Numbered from the stretch's first letter, positions 1 through 7,647 are shown. The stretch: 16,259 bases of DNA from DAOUMF01 sp034411955 (GCA_034411955.1 DAOUMF010000090.1:1-16259); one strand, 5' to 3'. Translations and numbers: made by a program. The notes: a model not told the origin generated them from the letters alone.

Positions 1-475
1 CCGCCCGCTGGATGGCAGCGATCTCCTCCGGCTCCTTGATCGCCCGCAGCTCCTCCACCCGCGACGGCGCCGCCAGCAGCTTCGGCCGCTCCCCCGCTGC
101 CACCTTCTCCAGCGTCTTCTTCATCGCTTGGTAGGAGCTGACGGTGGTGCCCCCCGGCTCAAAGCCGATGCGCTTCCCCATGAGCCCTGCCTCGCCCACC
201 AGGCTCGCGAACCAGCTCTGTATGCCGTCTTCGGTGGGGAACAGTGTGAACAGGGGCGCCTCGCGCTGCGCCTGTTCGACATAACGGAAGTCCACGGCGA
301 TGAAGGCGGCATCGGGGGTGATGAGGAGCCAGCCGGTGGAGCCGGTGAAGCCGGACAGGTAGCGTCGGTTGGCCGCGTGGGTGTGGAAGGTGTCCTCCAC
401 GGGGGCCCCCACCAGGAACCCGTCCAACCTGACATCCGCCATCCTCTCCCTCAGCCGTCGAAGCCGGTCGCGCAT
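1..475 (-). CDS. pepQ: Xaa-Pro aminopeptidase / prolidase family (M24B), N-terminal part, truncated by window edge
   Basis: Translating the minus strand from the ATG at 475 gives 158 codons with no stop before the window edge. The protein begins MRDRLRRLRERMADVRLDGF, followed by a YLSGFTGSTGWLLITPD segment and AVDFRYVEQAQREAP. This is the typical creatinase-type N-terminal domain of M24B peptidases, which cleave X-Pro bonds in peptides in the cytoplasm. The later RVEELRAIKEPEEIAAIQRA stretch is the usual link into the pita-bread catalytic domain. The metal-binding catalytic domain lies outside the window, so activity cannot be judged. The start overlaps the aroQ stop by one base (TGATG) and has an AGGAG motif 8 nt upstream, so translation is probably coupled to aroQ. 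Aminopeptidase P versus prolidase cannot be settled from this part; the family call is secure, the symbol less so. Confidence 0.85.
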   Translation of the reverse strand, partial: MRDRLRRLRERMADVRLDGFLVGAPVEDTFHTHAANRRYLSGFTGSTGWLLITPDAAFIAVDFRYVEQAQREAPLFTLFPTEDGIQSWFASLVGEAGLMGKRIGFEPGGTTVSSYQAMKKTLEKVAAGERPKLLAAPSRVEELRAIKEPEEIAAIQRA

Positions 476-915
476 CAACCGCGCTCCTTCAAGATGCCGG
501 TCAGCGACTCCAGCGCCGCCAGGTAGCCGCGCCAGCCCAGGCCGCTCACCTGGCCGACTGCGAGGTCGGCGAGGACGGAGTGGTGCCGAAACTCCTCCCG
601 GGCATGGATGTTGGAGATGTGCACCTCCACGAAGGGGAGCTTGGTGGCCGCCAGGGCATCGCGCAGGGCCAGGCTGTAGTGGGTGAGGGCGCCGGGGTTG
701 ATCAACGCACCGTCGGCGCCGTCCGCCTCCCGCTGGAGGAACTGGATGATCTCCCCCTCGCTGTTGGACTGGAAGGGGCGGATGTCGGCTCCCAGCTCGG
801 CGGCGCGCCGTCGCACCCTCTCTTCGATCTGCGACAGGGTGACGGAGCCGTAGACCTCGGGCTCTCTCTGTCCCAGAGCATTCAGGTTAGGGCCGTTGAT
901 CAGCAGTATGCGCAT
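475..915 (-). CDS. aroQ: 3-dehydroquinate dehydratase, type II
   Basis: The 146-aa protein has the usual length for type II dehydroquinase, which converts 3-dehydroquinate to 3-dehydroshikimate in the third step of the shikimate pathway. Visible family motifs in order are NGPNLN (residues 7-12), the catalytic-loop tyrosine in PEVYGS, FQSNSEGEI, INPGALTHYS, the catalytic-histidine segment VEVHISNIHAREEFRHHS, and GQVSGLGWRGY near the C-terminus. All expected active-site residues appear present. The ATG at 915 lies inside the end of the upstream recombinase gene (29-bp overlap) and is preceded by GGAAAG. It is transcribed away from the main shikimate cluster at the right of the window. The family forms dodecamers in the cytoplasm. 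Confidence 0.97.
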   Translation of the reverse strand: MRILLINGPNLNALGQREPEVYGSVTLSQIEERVRRRAAELGADIRPFQSNSEGEIIQFLQREADGADGALINPGALTHYSLALRDALAATKLPFVEVHISNIHAREEFRHHSVLADLAVGQVSGLGWRGYLAALESLTGILKERG

Positions 916-1846
916 CTTTCCGTCGGCGAGTTCGCCTTTCGGCCGCGATGGCGTTCAACTGCACTTGATTATAGAACGCCCGCTCATATACGCGCCTCTG
1001 CTGCTCCTCCGTCACGTGCGTGTATATCTGTGTGGTGTTGGCGCTGGCATGTCCCAGCAGCTCCTGCACCACCCGCAGCTCGGCGCCCCCGTCCAGCAGA
1101 TGGGTGGCGAAGGAGTGCCGAAGCAGGTGCGGGAACACCCGCTGGTCCAGGCCGGCCTTGAGCGCGTGGTTGCGCACGATCTTCTGGACGGAGCGGCCGG
1201 ACAGCCGCCGGCCGTCGCGGTTGACGAAAAGCGCCGTCTCTCCCGCCCGGGCGAGCTTGCCTCGGCCCTCCCGCTGGTAGCGCTGGAGGGCCTCAGCCGC
1301 TGGCCGTCCGATGACCGCGACCCGTTCCTTGTTCCCCTTGCCGCGCACCCGCACAACCTGCTCGCGCACGTCCAACGCCGCGGCGTCCAGGCCCACCACC
1401 TCGGCCCGGCGTAGCCCCGCCGCGTACATCAGCTCCAGGATGGCGCGGTCGCGCAGGCCCTGGGGGGTATCGGAGTCGGCGGCCTCGATGATCGCCGTGA
1501 GCTGGTCTTTCCCCAGGATCTCCGGCAGGCGCCGCTCCCGCTTGGGGCTGCTCACGCCGAGTAGCGGGTCGCGCTCAAGGATGCCCTCGCGCGCCAGGAA
1601 GCGGTAGAAGGTGTGGATGGTGCTCACCTTGCGGCCGATGCTGGCTGGCGCCGTCCCGTTCTCCCGCAGGCGGGCCAGGTAGCGCCGGAACGCCTGCCTG
1701 TCCACGTCCAGAGGGCCGATCTCCTCCACGGCTTCGAGGTAGCGCCCGAAATCGCGCAGGTCGGCGCTGTAGTTTCTGAGGGTGTAGGGCGAGAGGTTAC
1801 GCTCCGCCGTCAGGTAACGGAGGTAGACCTCGATGAGCTCTTCCAT
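887..1846 (-). CDS. xerC: Tyrosine site-specific recombinase, XerC/XerD type
   Basis: The 319-aa protein has the two-domain architecture of Xer recombinases, which resolve chromosome dimers at dif. An N-terminal SAM-like DNA-binding domain covers about 1-95 (YLRYLTAERNLSPYTLRNY) and the catalytic domain about 105-290. The catalytic set is complete: R146 in YAAGLRRAE, K170 in VRGKGNKER, H240 and R243 in HLLRHSFATH, H266 in LLGHASANTTQ and nucleophile Y275 in IYTHV. It follows topA with a one-base TGATG overlap and no good ribosome site, suggesting coupled translation. Position next to dprA-topA is the classical setting of xerC/codV, but C versus D cannot be assigned from sequence alone. A basic tail of about 20 residues (AAERRTRRRKDAHT) lies beyond the usual C-terminus and is encoded mostly in the overlap with aroQ. 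Confidence 0.93.
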   Translation of the reverse strand: MEELIEVYLRYLTAERNLSPYTLRNYSADLRDFGRYLEAVEEIGPLDVDRQAFRRYLARLRENGTAPASIGRKVSTIHTFYRFLAREGILERDPLLGVSSPKRERRLPEILGKDQLTAIIEAADSDTPQGLRDRAILELMYAAGLRRAEVVGLDAAALDVREQVVRVRGKGNKERVAVIGRPAAEALQRYQREGRGKLARAGETALFVNRDGRRLSGRSVQKIVRNHALKAGLDQRVFPHLLRHSFATHLLDGGAELRVVQELLGHASANTTQIYTHVTEEQQRRVYERAFYNQVQLNAIAAERRTRRRKDAHTADQRP

Positions 1847-4161
1847 CAGACGGTGGCAGGCGCCGGCTCCTCCTCCGTCACCTCACCCCGCCAGTTGCAG
1901 GAGGAGCAGCGCGCTCGTGGCTTGCCTTCCTCTTCCTGCCGCTCGGCCGTAAGCAGGCCGTCGCACTGAGGGCAGGCCTGGGCCAGCGGCCTGCTCCACA
2001 CGACGAAGTCGCACTTCGGGTAGCTGGCGCAGCCGTAGAAGACGCGCCCCTTGCGCGAACGCCTCTCGACGAGGTCGCCGCCGCAGCGCGGGCAGCCAAC
2101 CCCTACCTTCGTCAGCAGCGGCCGGCGGCCCTTGCATTCCGGGTAGCGGCTGCAGGCCAGAAACCTGCCGAAGCGGCCGCTGCGGATGACCATCGCTGCG
2201 CCGCACTCGTGGCACTTCTCGTCCGTGGGCTCCGGCTGGGACTCCTCTTCGCCCTCCAGGGGACGGCTATTGCGGCACTCCGGGAAGCCGGAGCAAGCGA
2301 GGAAGCGGCCCCGCCGCCCCCAGCGCACCACCATCGGAAGTCCGCACTTGTCACACTTCTCCCCGGTCATCTGCCGCTGCGGCGTAGCATCCTTGGCAGC
2401 GTCCAGGGCCCGCTCCAGAGGACGGTAGAACTGCTCCACCACGGGCTCCCAGGACCGCTCCCCGCTGGCGATCTCGTCCAGCTCCTCCTCCATCTCCGCT
2501 GTGAACCCTTCGTCGACGAAGTCCGGGAAGTGCTCCACCAGCAGGTCGTTCACGACAATGCCCAGATCCGTGGGACGCAGGTAGCGGCCGTCCTTCGCTG
2601 CGTAGTCTCGTTCCTGAATGGTGGCCATCGTCGGTGCGTAGGTGCTGGGCCGCCCGATCCCCTTCTCCTCCAGCGCCCTCACCAGGCTCGCCTCCGTGTA
2701 CCGCGACGGCGGCTCCGTGAAGCGCTGCTCCGGGAGTACGTCCAGGAGGAGCAACGGATCGTCCGCGGCCAGGTCAGGGAGCGGGTTCTTTCCTTCGTCC
2801 TCCTCCTCGCCGTTGTCCCTGCTCTCCTCGTAGAGCTGGCGGTAGCCTGGGAACCGGAGTTGCGTGTTGACCGCTCGCAAGAGAAGGGCGTTGGAGTCGT
2901 TGTCGGGAGCGGCCTCGATCTCCACCGTCGTCTGGTCGAACCGGGCGTCGGCCATCTGACTGGCCAGGAAGCGCTGCCAGATGAGGGCGTACAGCCGGTA
3001 CTGGTCGCTTTTCAGGTGACGGCGGATCGTCTCGGGCTCACGCATCACAGAGGTAGGGCGGACCGCTTCGTGCGCCTCCTGGGCCCCCTTCACCTTCTTG
3101 CGGTACTCCCGCGGAGATGGTGGGACGAACTCCGTACCGAACTTGGCGGCGATATAGTCGCGGGCCTCCTTTCGCGCCGTCTCCGCCACCTGGGTGGAGT
3201 CCGTGCGCATATAGGTGATGAGGCCCACCTCGCCCTTCGAGCTGAGCGACAGGCCCTCGTAGAGCTGCTGGGCGACCGCCATCGTGCGCTTGGCCGAGAA
3301 CCCCAGCCGCCGCGAGGCTTCTTGCTGCAGGGTGCTGGTGATGAACGGCGGCGCTGGCCGGCGGGATTGCACCTTCTGCTGGACGGTCAGCACCCCATAT
3401 GCGGATGCCTTGAGCAAGGCGATCAGGCGCTCCGCGTCTATCTGGCTGCCGATCTCGAGCTTGCCCTTCTTGTCCCCTACGTGGCCCACCAGACGGGCGC
3501 GGAACCCTTGACTACCAGCAGCCTCGACCTGCTTCGTGTCGCCATCCTGCGCCTTTGCCAACTGGGCATCGATGGTCCAGTACTCCTGAGGAACGAAGCT
3601 CTGGATCTCCCGTTCGCGCTCGACCACCATGCGCACCGCCACCGACTGTACCCGGCCCGCGGAAAGGCCCCGCCTCACCTGTTGCCACAGGAAGGGGCTC
3701 AGGCGGTAGCCCACGAGGCGGTCGAGGACGCGACGCGCCTGCTGCGCGTCCACCAGTTGCATATCGATGTCCCGCGGGTTGTCGAAAGCCTGCCGCACCG
3801 CCTCGGCAGTGATCTCCTGAAAGACGACACGCCGGTGAGGCTTGCCCTCCAGATCGGCGGCCTTTATCAGGTGCCAGGCGATCGCCTCTCCCTCGCGGTC
3901 CGGGTCCGTGGCCAGGTAGACGGCCGCGGCCTCCTCCGCCGCTTGGCGGATCTCCCTGACCGCGCGCGACTTCTCGCGGGGGACCACGTACTTGGGCTCG
4001 AACCCCCGCTCGACGTCCACGCCCAGGGCCGACTTGGGCAGGTCCCGCACGTGACCCACGGAGGCCCGAACCTCATATTCGCGGCCGAGTATGCCGGATA
4101 TCGTCCGCGCCTTCGCTGGTGACTCCACCACCACCAGGCTCTTGTCTTTTCCCTTGCTCAC
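1846..4161 (-). CDS. topA: DNA topoisomerase I (type IA)
   Basis: The 771-aa protein relaxes negative supercoils by transient single-strand cleavage. The N-terminal TOPRIM domain shows VVESPAKA (11-18) and the acidic TDPDREGE triad (85-92). The active-site tyrosine is Y317 with R319 in GLITYMRTDS, matching the usual position. RPSTYAP (504-510) marks the C-terminal part of the core. Four C-terminal zinc ribbons follow, with cysteine sets C603/606/623/629, C650/653/670/676, C690/693/711/717 and C730/733/752/755. The start is GTG at 4161, overlapping the dprA stop by 4 bp (GTGA), with GGGAG upstream. The dprA-topA-xer order is common across bacteria. Nothing in the sequence suggests loss of function. 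Confidence 0.98.
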   Translation of the reverse strand: MSKGKDKSLVVVESPAKARTISGILGREYEVRASVGHVRDLPKSALGVDVERGFEPKYVVPREKSRAVREIRQAAEEAAAVYLATDPDREGEAIAWHLIKAADLEGKPHRRVVFQEITAEAVRQAFDNPRDIDMQLVDAQQARRVLDRLVGYRLSPFLWQQVRRGLSAGRVQSVAVRMVVEREREIQSFVPQEYWTIDAQLAKAQDGDTKQVEAAGSQGFRARLVGHVGDKKGKLEIGSQIDAERLIALLKASAYGVLTVQQKVQSRRPAPPFITSTLQQEASRRLGFSAKRTMAVAQQLYEGLSLSSKGEVGLITYMRTDSTQVAETARKEARDYIAAKFGTEFVPPSPREYRKKVKGAQEAHEAVRPTSVMREPETIRRHLKSDQYRLYALIWQRFLASQMADARFDQTTVEIEAAPDNDSNALLLRAVNTQLRFPGYRQLYEESRDNGEEEDEGKNPLPDLAADDPLLLLDVLPEQRFTEPPSRYTEASLVRALEEKGIGRPSTYAPTMATIQERDYAAKDGRYLRPTDLGIVVNDLLVEHFPDFVDEGFTAEMEEELDEIASGERSWEPVVEQFYRPLERALDAAKDATPQRQMTGEKCDKCGLPMVVRWGRRGRFLACSGFPECRNSRPLEGEEESQPEPTDEKCHECGAAMVIRSGRFGRFLACSRYPECKGRRPLLTKVGVGCPRCGGDLVERRSRKGRVFYGCASYPKCDFVVWSRPLAQACPQCDGLLTAERQEEEGKPRARCSSCNWRGEVTEEEPAPATV

Positions 4162-5282
4162 CCTCGGCTCCCTCCGTAGCTAGCCTGGGCCTCCCTCGCC
4201 CGCACATAGGACATCGGTCCCATCTGGCGGACCAGCCCCTTCAGCTCCAGCATCGCTAGGACGCTGCTCACCGTGGCGATCGGGAGGCCGCTGTTGCGGC
4301 ACACCGCATCGATGTGCACCGGTTCTCTGCTTATATGACGCAACAACGCGGCCTCCGTATCCGTGGCCGGGATGGTTTCTTTCATCTCTATCTGCTGGGG
4401 CACCATCGTCAGGTTCAACTCCTCCAGCACGTCCTCCACTCTCTGAACGAGCTTGGCGCCCTCCTTGATCAGGGAGTTGGCGCCGCGGCTTTGCACCGAG
4501 AAGATGCTCCCCGGCACCGCGAACACCTCGCGGTTCTGCTCCAGGGCGAGGCGGGCCGTGATCATCGCTCCGCTGTTGACGTCGCCCTCGACTACCAGCA
4601 CCCCCAGGCTGAGGCCGGACATGATGCGGTTGCGCCGGGGGAAGAAGTCGCCCCGCGGCTGGGTGCCCAGCGGGTAATCGCTCACCAGCGCCCCCCGCTC
4701 GGCGACCTCCAGGGCCAGGCGGGCGTGCTCCGGCGGATAGACGATGTCGAGGCCGCAGGCCAGCACCGCCATTGTGCGGCCGCCCGCGTCCAGCGCCGCC
4801 CGGTGAGCGATGGAGTCGATCCCCCGAGCCAGCCCGCTCACCAGGCAGATCCCGTTCTGGGCCAGCGCATAGCTCAGCTCCTCCGCCGCCTGTCTCCCAT
4901 ACGGCGTCGGCCGGCGGGTGCCCACCACGGCCACGCACCATTCGTCGGCCGCCGTCAACTCGCCCCGCGCATAGAGGACCGGCGGCAGATCGTAGATCTC
5001 CTTCAGTCGCGACGGGTACGCTGGGTCGTGTCGCGTGAGGGCCGTGACCTTGTGCTTGACCAGCCGCTCCATCTCGGCGTCAGGCGAGACATCGGGCCGG
5101 TGCGAGACGATGCGCGATACCAGCCTGCCGTCCAGCCCTGCCGCCTTGAGCTCGGAGGCGCCAGCGTGCCACGCCTCCTCCATGCTCGGGAAGTGGCTCT
5201 CAAGCAGGGAGTAGCGAACCCGGCCCAGCCCCGCGATGCGGTTGAAGGCGACCCAGTACTTCAGTTCGTCCGGCGTGGTCAT
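4158..5282 (-). CDS. dprA: DNA-processing protein DprA (Smf)
   Basis: The 374-aa protein is a DprA, which binds incoming single-stranded DNA and loads RecA during natural transformation. Residues 1-75 form an N-terminal helical (HhH/SAM-like) region. The Rossmann-like core spans about 85-290, with GTRRPTPYG (121-129), SGLARGID (149-156), LACGLDIVYPPEH and FFPRRNRIMSGLS (213-225). A C-terminal winged-helix (DML1-like) domain spans about 310-365. The ATG at 5282 is chosen because the frame fits the family N-terminus. It lies only about 6 nt downstream of the predicted transcription start from the promoter at 5295-5323, so the mRNA may be almost leaderless. It is followed by topA with a 4-bp overlap. 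No other competence genes are visible in the window, so a role in uptake itself is only inferred. Confidence 0.95.
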   Translation of the reverse strand: MTTPDELKYWVAFNRIAGLGRVRYSLLESHFPSMEEAWHAGASELKAAGLDGRLVSRIVSHRPDVSPDAEMERLVKHKVTALTRHDPAYPSRLKEIYDLPPVLYARGELTAADEWCVAVVGTRRPTPYGRQAAEELSYALAQNGICLVSGLARGIDSIAHRAALDAGGRTMAVLACGLDIVYPPEHARLALEVAERGALVSDYPLGTQPRGDFFPRRNRIMSGLSLGVLVVEGDVNSGAMITARLALEQNREVFAVPGSIFSVQSRGANSLIKEGAKLVQRVEDVLEELNLTMVPQQIEMKETIPATDTEAALLRHISREPVHIDAVCRNSGLPIATVSSVLAMLELKGLVRQMGPMSYVRAREAQASYGGSRG

Positions 5283-5285
5283 CAG

Positions 5286-5314
5286 CGTCAGGCCATTCTA
5301 GCACAGCCCTGACG
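5286..5314. promoter_or_regulatory. Perfect 7-bp inverted repeat flanking the dprA -10 box (candidate operator)
   Basis: CGTCAGG at 5286-5292 and CCTGACG at 5308-5314 are exact reverse complements separated by 15 bp, and the -10 hexamer lies in the centre of the spacer. The half-site spacing (22 bp between arm centres, about two helical turns) suits a dimeric repressor. A terminator for the upstream gene is less likely because no T tract follows on the minus strand and the loop is long. The binding protein is unknown. Confidence 0.4.
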
Positions 5315-5323
5315 GTGCGCCAA
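5295..5323 (-). promoter_or_regulatory. Predicted sigma-70-type promoter upstream of dprA
   Basis: Reading the minus strand, a TTGGCG -35 hexamer (5323 to 5318) is followed by a 17-nt spacer and a TAGAAT -10 hexamer (5300 to 5295), immediately preceded by TGC as an extended -10. It sits in the only intergenic gap of the leftward operon, between the CorC-type gene and dprA. The expected start point near 5288 leaves about 6 nt before the dprA ATG. It would let dprA-topA-xer-aroQ-pepQ be expressed independently of the two upstream genes. The match to consensus is good but no experiment supports it. Confidence 0.6.
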
Positions 5324-5337
5324 AACGGAGGCGGCGC

Positions 5338-6621
5338 CTAGGCCGACTTGCCTTCGCTCTCCCGCTCCTCCGCGGCCCCGTCTACCTTGGTGACGCGGAC
5401 CTTCTTGATGCGCCGACCCATCACCGTGAGCACCCGCATCACCAGACCATCAACCTGCACCTCGTCACCCACGCTCGGCATCCTTCCCAGGCTGGTCACG
5501 ATGAAGCCGCCCACGCTGTCGAAGTCCTCTTTTTCGATGCCCAGGTCGAACATCTCGTTAAGATCATCGATGCCCACCCGCGCGTCCACGATCGCCTCCG
5601 TGGGCGTGACCAGTTGCACCTCCTGCTCCTGGATGTCGAACTCGTCCTCGATCTCGCCCACGATCTCCTCCACCAGGTCTTCCACCGTCACCAGTCCGGC
5701 GGTGCCCCCGTACTCGTCCACCACGATGGCGATGGACACGCGCCGCTGCCGCATCTCCGTCAGCAGGTCGTCCACCTTCTTGCTCTCAGGCACGAAGTAG
5801 GTCGGCCTGGCCAGCTCACGGATGCTCGTCGGGCAGGTGCCCCGCGCCAGGTGCTTGAGCGCCTCCTTGGCGTGCACTACCCCGATGACGTTGTCGATGG
5901 TGTCCTCGTACACCGGCAGGCGGCTGTACCCCTTCTCCACCATCAGTCGGGTCACTTCCGCGAATCCGTCCTCCACCTCGGCCGCGATGATGTCGATTCG
6001 TGGCACCATTACCTCGCGCACGGCCGTCTGCTCCATCTCCACGATGCCGCGGATCATCTGTCTCTCCTCTTCGTCGATGCCCCCCTCCGCCTCCTCCGTC
6101 TGCACCAGGCGCGCCAGCTCCTCCGCCTCCGACGCCGCTTCTGGGTGCCGTCTTCGTCGCCAGTTCAGGAACGCCGCCGCCGGCAGGTCCAGCAGGCGGG
6201 CCGGTGTCCCGAAGACGACGCGCAGCACTTCCACGAACGGCTCCAGGAACCGCCGCCACCGCTCCGGGTTCTGCGAGACCAGCAGTGTGGGTACCGATCG
6301 GAGCAGCATCAGGGCGGCCAGCGTGGCCAGGGCAGCGATGGCCACAGCGGCCCAGCTATGGCCGGTCTCCTCCAGGACCAGCGTTACCGTGATGGCGGTG
6401 ATCCCTATCAACGTCAGGTTGCGGGCCAGGGCCAACGCCGAGAGGGTGGCATGTCGCTCCTGGGTGAACCGCCGCAGCGCCTCCAGGCGGGATATCGGTG
6501 GCGCGCGCAGGGCTCGCGCCCGCACGCCAGCGACGACCCCCGCCTCGGCGGCTACCAGGAACAGAAAGGCGATGACCGTTAGGGCCAGCAGGCTCACGCC
6601 GGCCCAACTATCGCTATCCAC
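5338..6621 (-). CDS. CorC/HlyC-type CNNM transmembrane protein with CBS pair
   Basis: The 427-aa protein belongs to the CNNM/CorC (hemolysin C-like) family, membrane proteins linked to magnesium or cobalt efflux. The N-terminal DUF21/CNNM region has hydrophobic segments at about 8-31, 62-83 and 90-112. An amphipathic link reads GIDEEERQMIRGIVEMEQTA (181-200). The Bateman module of two CBS domains spans about 203-330, with VMVPRIDI, SRLPVYED, IVVDEYGGTAGLVTVEDLVE. The C-terminal CorC_HlyC domain spans about 335-415 (FDSVGGFIVTSLGRMPSVGD). The start is GTG at 6621, overlapping the preceding gene by 8 bp. The stop at 5338 is followed by the dprA promoter gap. The name is a family assignment; the ion transported cannot be read from the sequence. 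Confidence 0.92.
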   Translation of the reverse strand: MDSDSWAGVSLLALTVIAFLFLVAAEAGVVAGVRARALRAPPISRLEALRRFTQERHATLSALALARNLTLIGITAITVTLVLEETGHSWAAVAIAALATLAALMLLRSVPTLLVSQNPERWRRFLEPFVEVLRVVFGTPARLLDLPAAAFLNWRRRRHPEAASEAEELARLVQTEEAEGGIDEEERQMIRGIVEMEQTAVREVMVPRIDIIAAEVEDGFAEVTRLMVEKGYSRLPVYEDTIDNVIGVVHAKEALKHLARGTCPTSIRELARPTYFVPESKKVDDLLTEMRQRRVSIAIVVDEYGGTAGLVTVEDLVEEIVGEIEDEFDIQEQEVQLVTPTEAIVDARVGIDDLNEMFDLGIEKEDFDSVGGFIVTSLGRMPSVGDEVQVDGLVMRVLTVMGRRIKKVRVTKVDGAAEERESEGKSA

Positions 6622-7327
6622 TCTGCTTCCGCACCTGCCCTCTCGTTGGCCCGCTCAGGGAGCGCGCGGGGACGCCTGCCACTTGGACCCCGTCCGGCAC
6701 GTCCTCCGTCACCACGGAGCCGGCGCCCGTCTTGGCTCCTCTGCCCAGCCGCACCGGTGCCACCAGCATGGTATCGCTGCCCACGAAGGCACGATCACCG
6801 ATGACGGTCACGTTCTTCTTCTCGCCGTCGTAGTTGCAGGTCACCGTGCCGGCGCCGATGTTCACCTCTTCCCCCACTTCGGCGTCGCCCAGGTAGCTGA
6901 AGTGCCCCACCTTGGTACCCCGCCCCAGGCGCGACGCCTTCACCTCGACGAAGTTGCCGATGTGCACGCCCGCCTCCAGGTGGCTCCCCGGTCGCAGGTG
7001 GCTGAAGGGGCCCACGTCCACCCCCGACTCCAGCACGGCTCCCGCCAGCAGCGAAGCCACCACCGAGCAGTCGTCGCCGATCCGCGAGTCCGTGATGACG
7101 GCGTTGGGGCCGATGACGCAGCCGGCGCCGATGACGCTGCTCCCACCGATGGTGGTGTTGGGCCTGATCTCCGTGCCCCGGCCGACCTCCACCCCGGGCT
7201 CCACGTACGTCGTCGCCGGGTCCGTGATGCTCACCCCGGCCTCCAGCAGTCGCACGCAGGCCAGAAGCCGCTGGTGGGCCTGGGCCTGGAGCGCCTCCAG
7301 CGTATCGCCGGTGGCCGTCTCGGCCAC
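6614..7327 (-). CDS. Stand-alone GlmU-type acetyltransferase domain (left-handed beta-helix), no uridylyltransferase half
   Basis: The 237-aa protein matches only the C-terminal half of GlmU, the domain that acetylates glucosamine-1-phosphate with acetyl-CoA on the way to UDP-GlcNAc. It starts in the linker helix (LLACVRLLEAGVSITDPATT), then runs through hexapeptide repeats forming a left-handed beta-helix. Active-site residues are kept: R112 in PFSHLRPGS, K130 in NFVEVKASRLG, catalytic H142 in GHFSYLGDAEVG, and N165-Y166 in TVTCNYDG. The nucleotidyltransferase half with its GxGTRM-type loop is absent, and the 372 bp upstream contains no remnant that I can recognise. The GTG start at 7327 has GGGAGG (7336-7341 on the plus strand) at good spacing. 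It is the first gene of the leftward operon. It may pair with a separate pyrophosphorylase elsewhere or act on another sugar phosphate. Confidence 0.85.
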   Translation of the reverse strand: MAETATGDTLEALQAQAHQRLLACVRLLEAGVSITDPATTYVEPGVEVGRGTEIRPNTTIGGSSVIGAGCVIGPNAVITDSRIGDDCSVVASLLAGAVLESGVDVGPFSHLRPGSHLEAGVHIGNFVEVKASRLGRGTKVGHFSYLGDAEVGEEVNIGAGTVTCNYDGEKKNVTVIGDRAFVGSDTMLVAPVRLGRGAKTGAGSVVTEDVPDGVQVAGVPARSLSGPTRGQVRKQSG

Positions 7328-7341
7328 GCCTATAGCCTCCC

Positions 7342-7369
7342 GCCGGCCCCCCGCCCTGGGCGGGCCGGC
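7342..7369. promoter_or_regulatory. GC-rich hairpin next to the GlmU-domain ribosome site
   Basis: An 8-bp perfect stem (gccggccc at 7342-7349 with gggccggc at 7362-7369) encloses a second short GC stem near its tip. On the minus-strand transcript it would fold just upstream of the GGGAGG ribosome site at 7341-7336. It could modulate access to that site or cause pausing. There is no T tract on the minus strand, so it is not an ordinary terminator for a leftward transcript. Confidence 0.35.
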
Positions 7370-7567
7370 TGTTTCCGCTTCATCTTCAACCTAGTCTACC
7401 AAGGGGAAGTTGGGGATACCGTTCACACGGTGAGACGCGATAATGCCGCCGTTTGTTGGCGAACAGGGGATGAGGATGGGAAGGGAGGGGCCGCAGCTAT
7501 TATCCGGAGGGTCGTCGCTACTCAAGGTGGTGATCAGCCCGTTTCCTGATGAAGATTTCGTGAAACC

Positions 7568-7597
7568 ATCCTAGCGGGCAAGCCCGTAGGCTGTCAA
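7568..7597 (-). promoter_or_regulatory. Predicted sigma-70-type promoter for the leftward operon
   Basis: On the minus strand a perfect TTGACA (7597 to 7592) is followed by an 18-nt spacer and TAGGAT (7573 to 7568). The spacer contains the palindrome CGGGC-AA-GCCCG (7575-7586 on plus), framed by CTA and TAG (7571-7589), which could be an operator. The start point would be near 7561, giving a leader of roughly 230 nt before the GlmU-domain gene. Confidence 0.6.
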
Positions 7598-7647
7598 GGC
7601 GAGCCGCCCCGGAGACGGCGATGATGGCGGGCAGCGGCCCCCGCCTC

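Noticed and set aside
3233..3257. CCCTTCGAGCTGAGCGACAG resembles the ruvX repeat element
   Set aside because: It encodes the conserved LSLSSKGEVGLITYMRTDS region of topoisomerase I without any length increase or palindrome, so the likeness is chance.
2209..4122. 637-codon open frame on the plus strand opposite topA
   Set aside because: It is wholly antisense to a clear topA with full motifs. The translation is rich in R, L, H and V with no recognisable family, as expected from an antisense frame in GC-rich DNA.
7439..7444. GATAAT on the plus strand as an additional -10 box
   Set aside because: The nearest -35-like sequence (TTCACA, 7422-7427) is only 11 bp away and there is no nearby rightward gene.
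7499..7525. TTGAGT and GATAAT on the minus strand as a second leftward promoter
   Set aside because: The spacer is only 15 bp and the TTGACA-N18-TAGGAT promoter further upstream is a better match.
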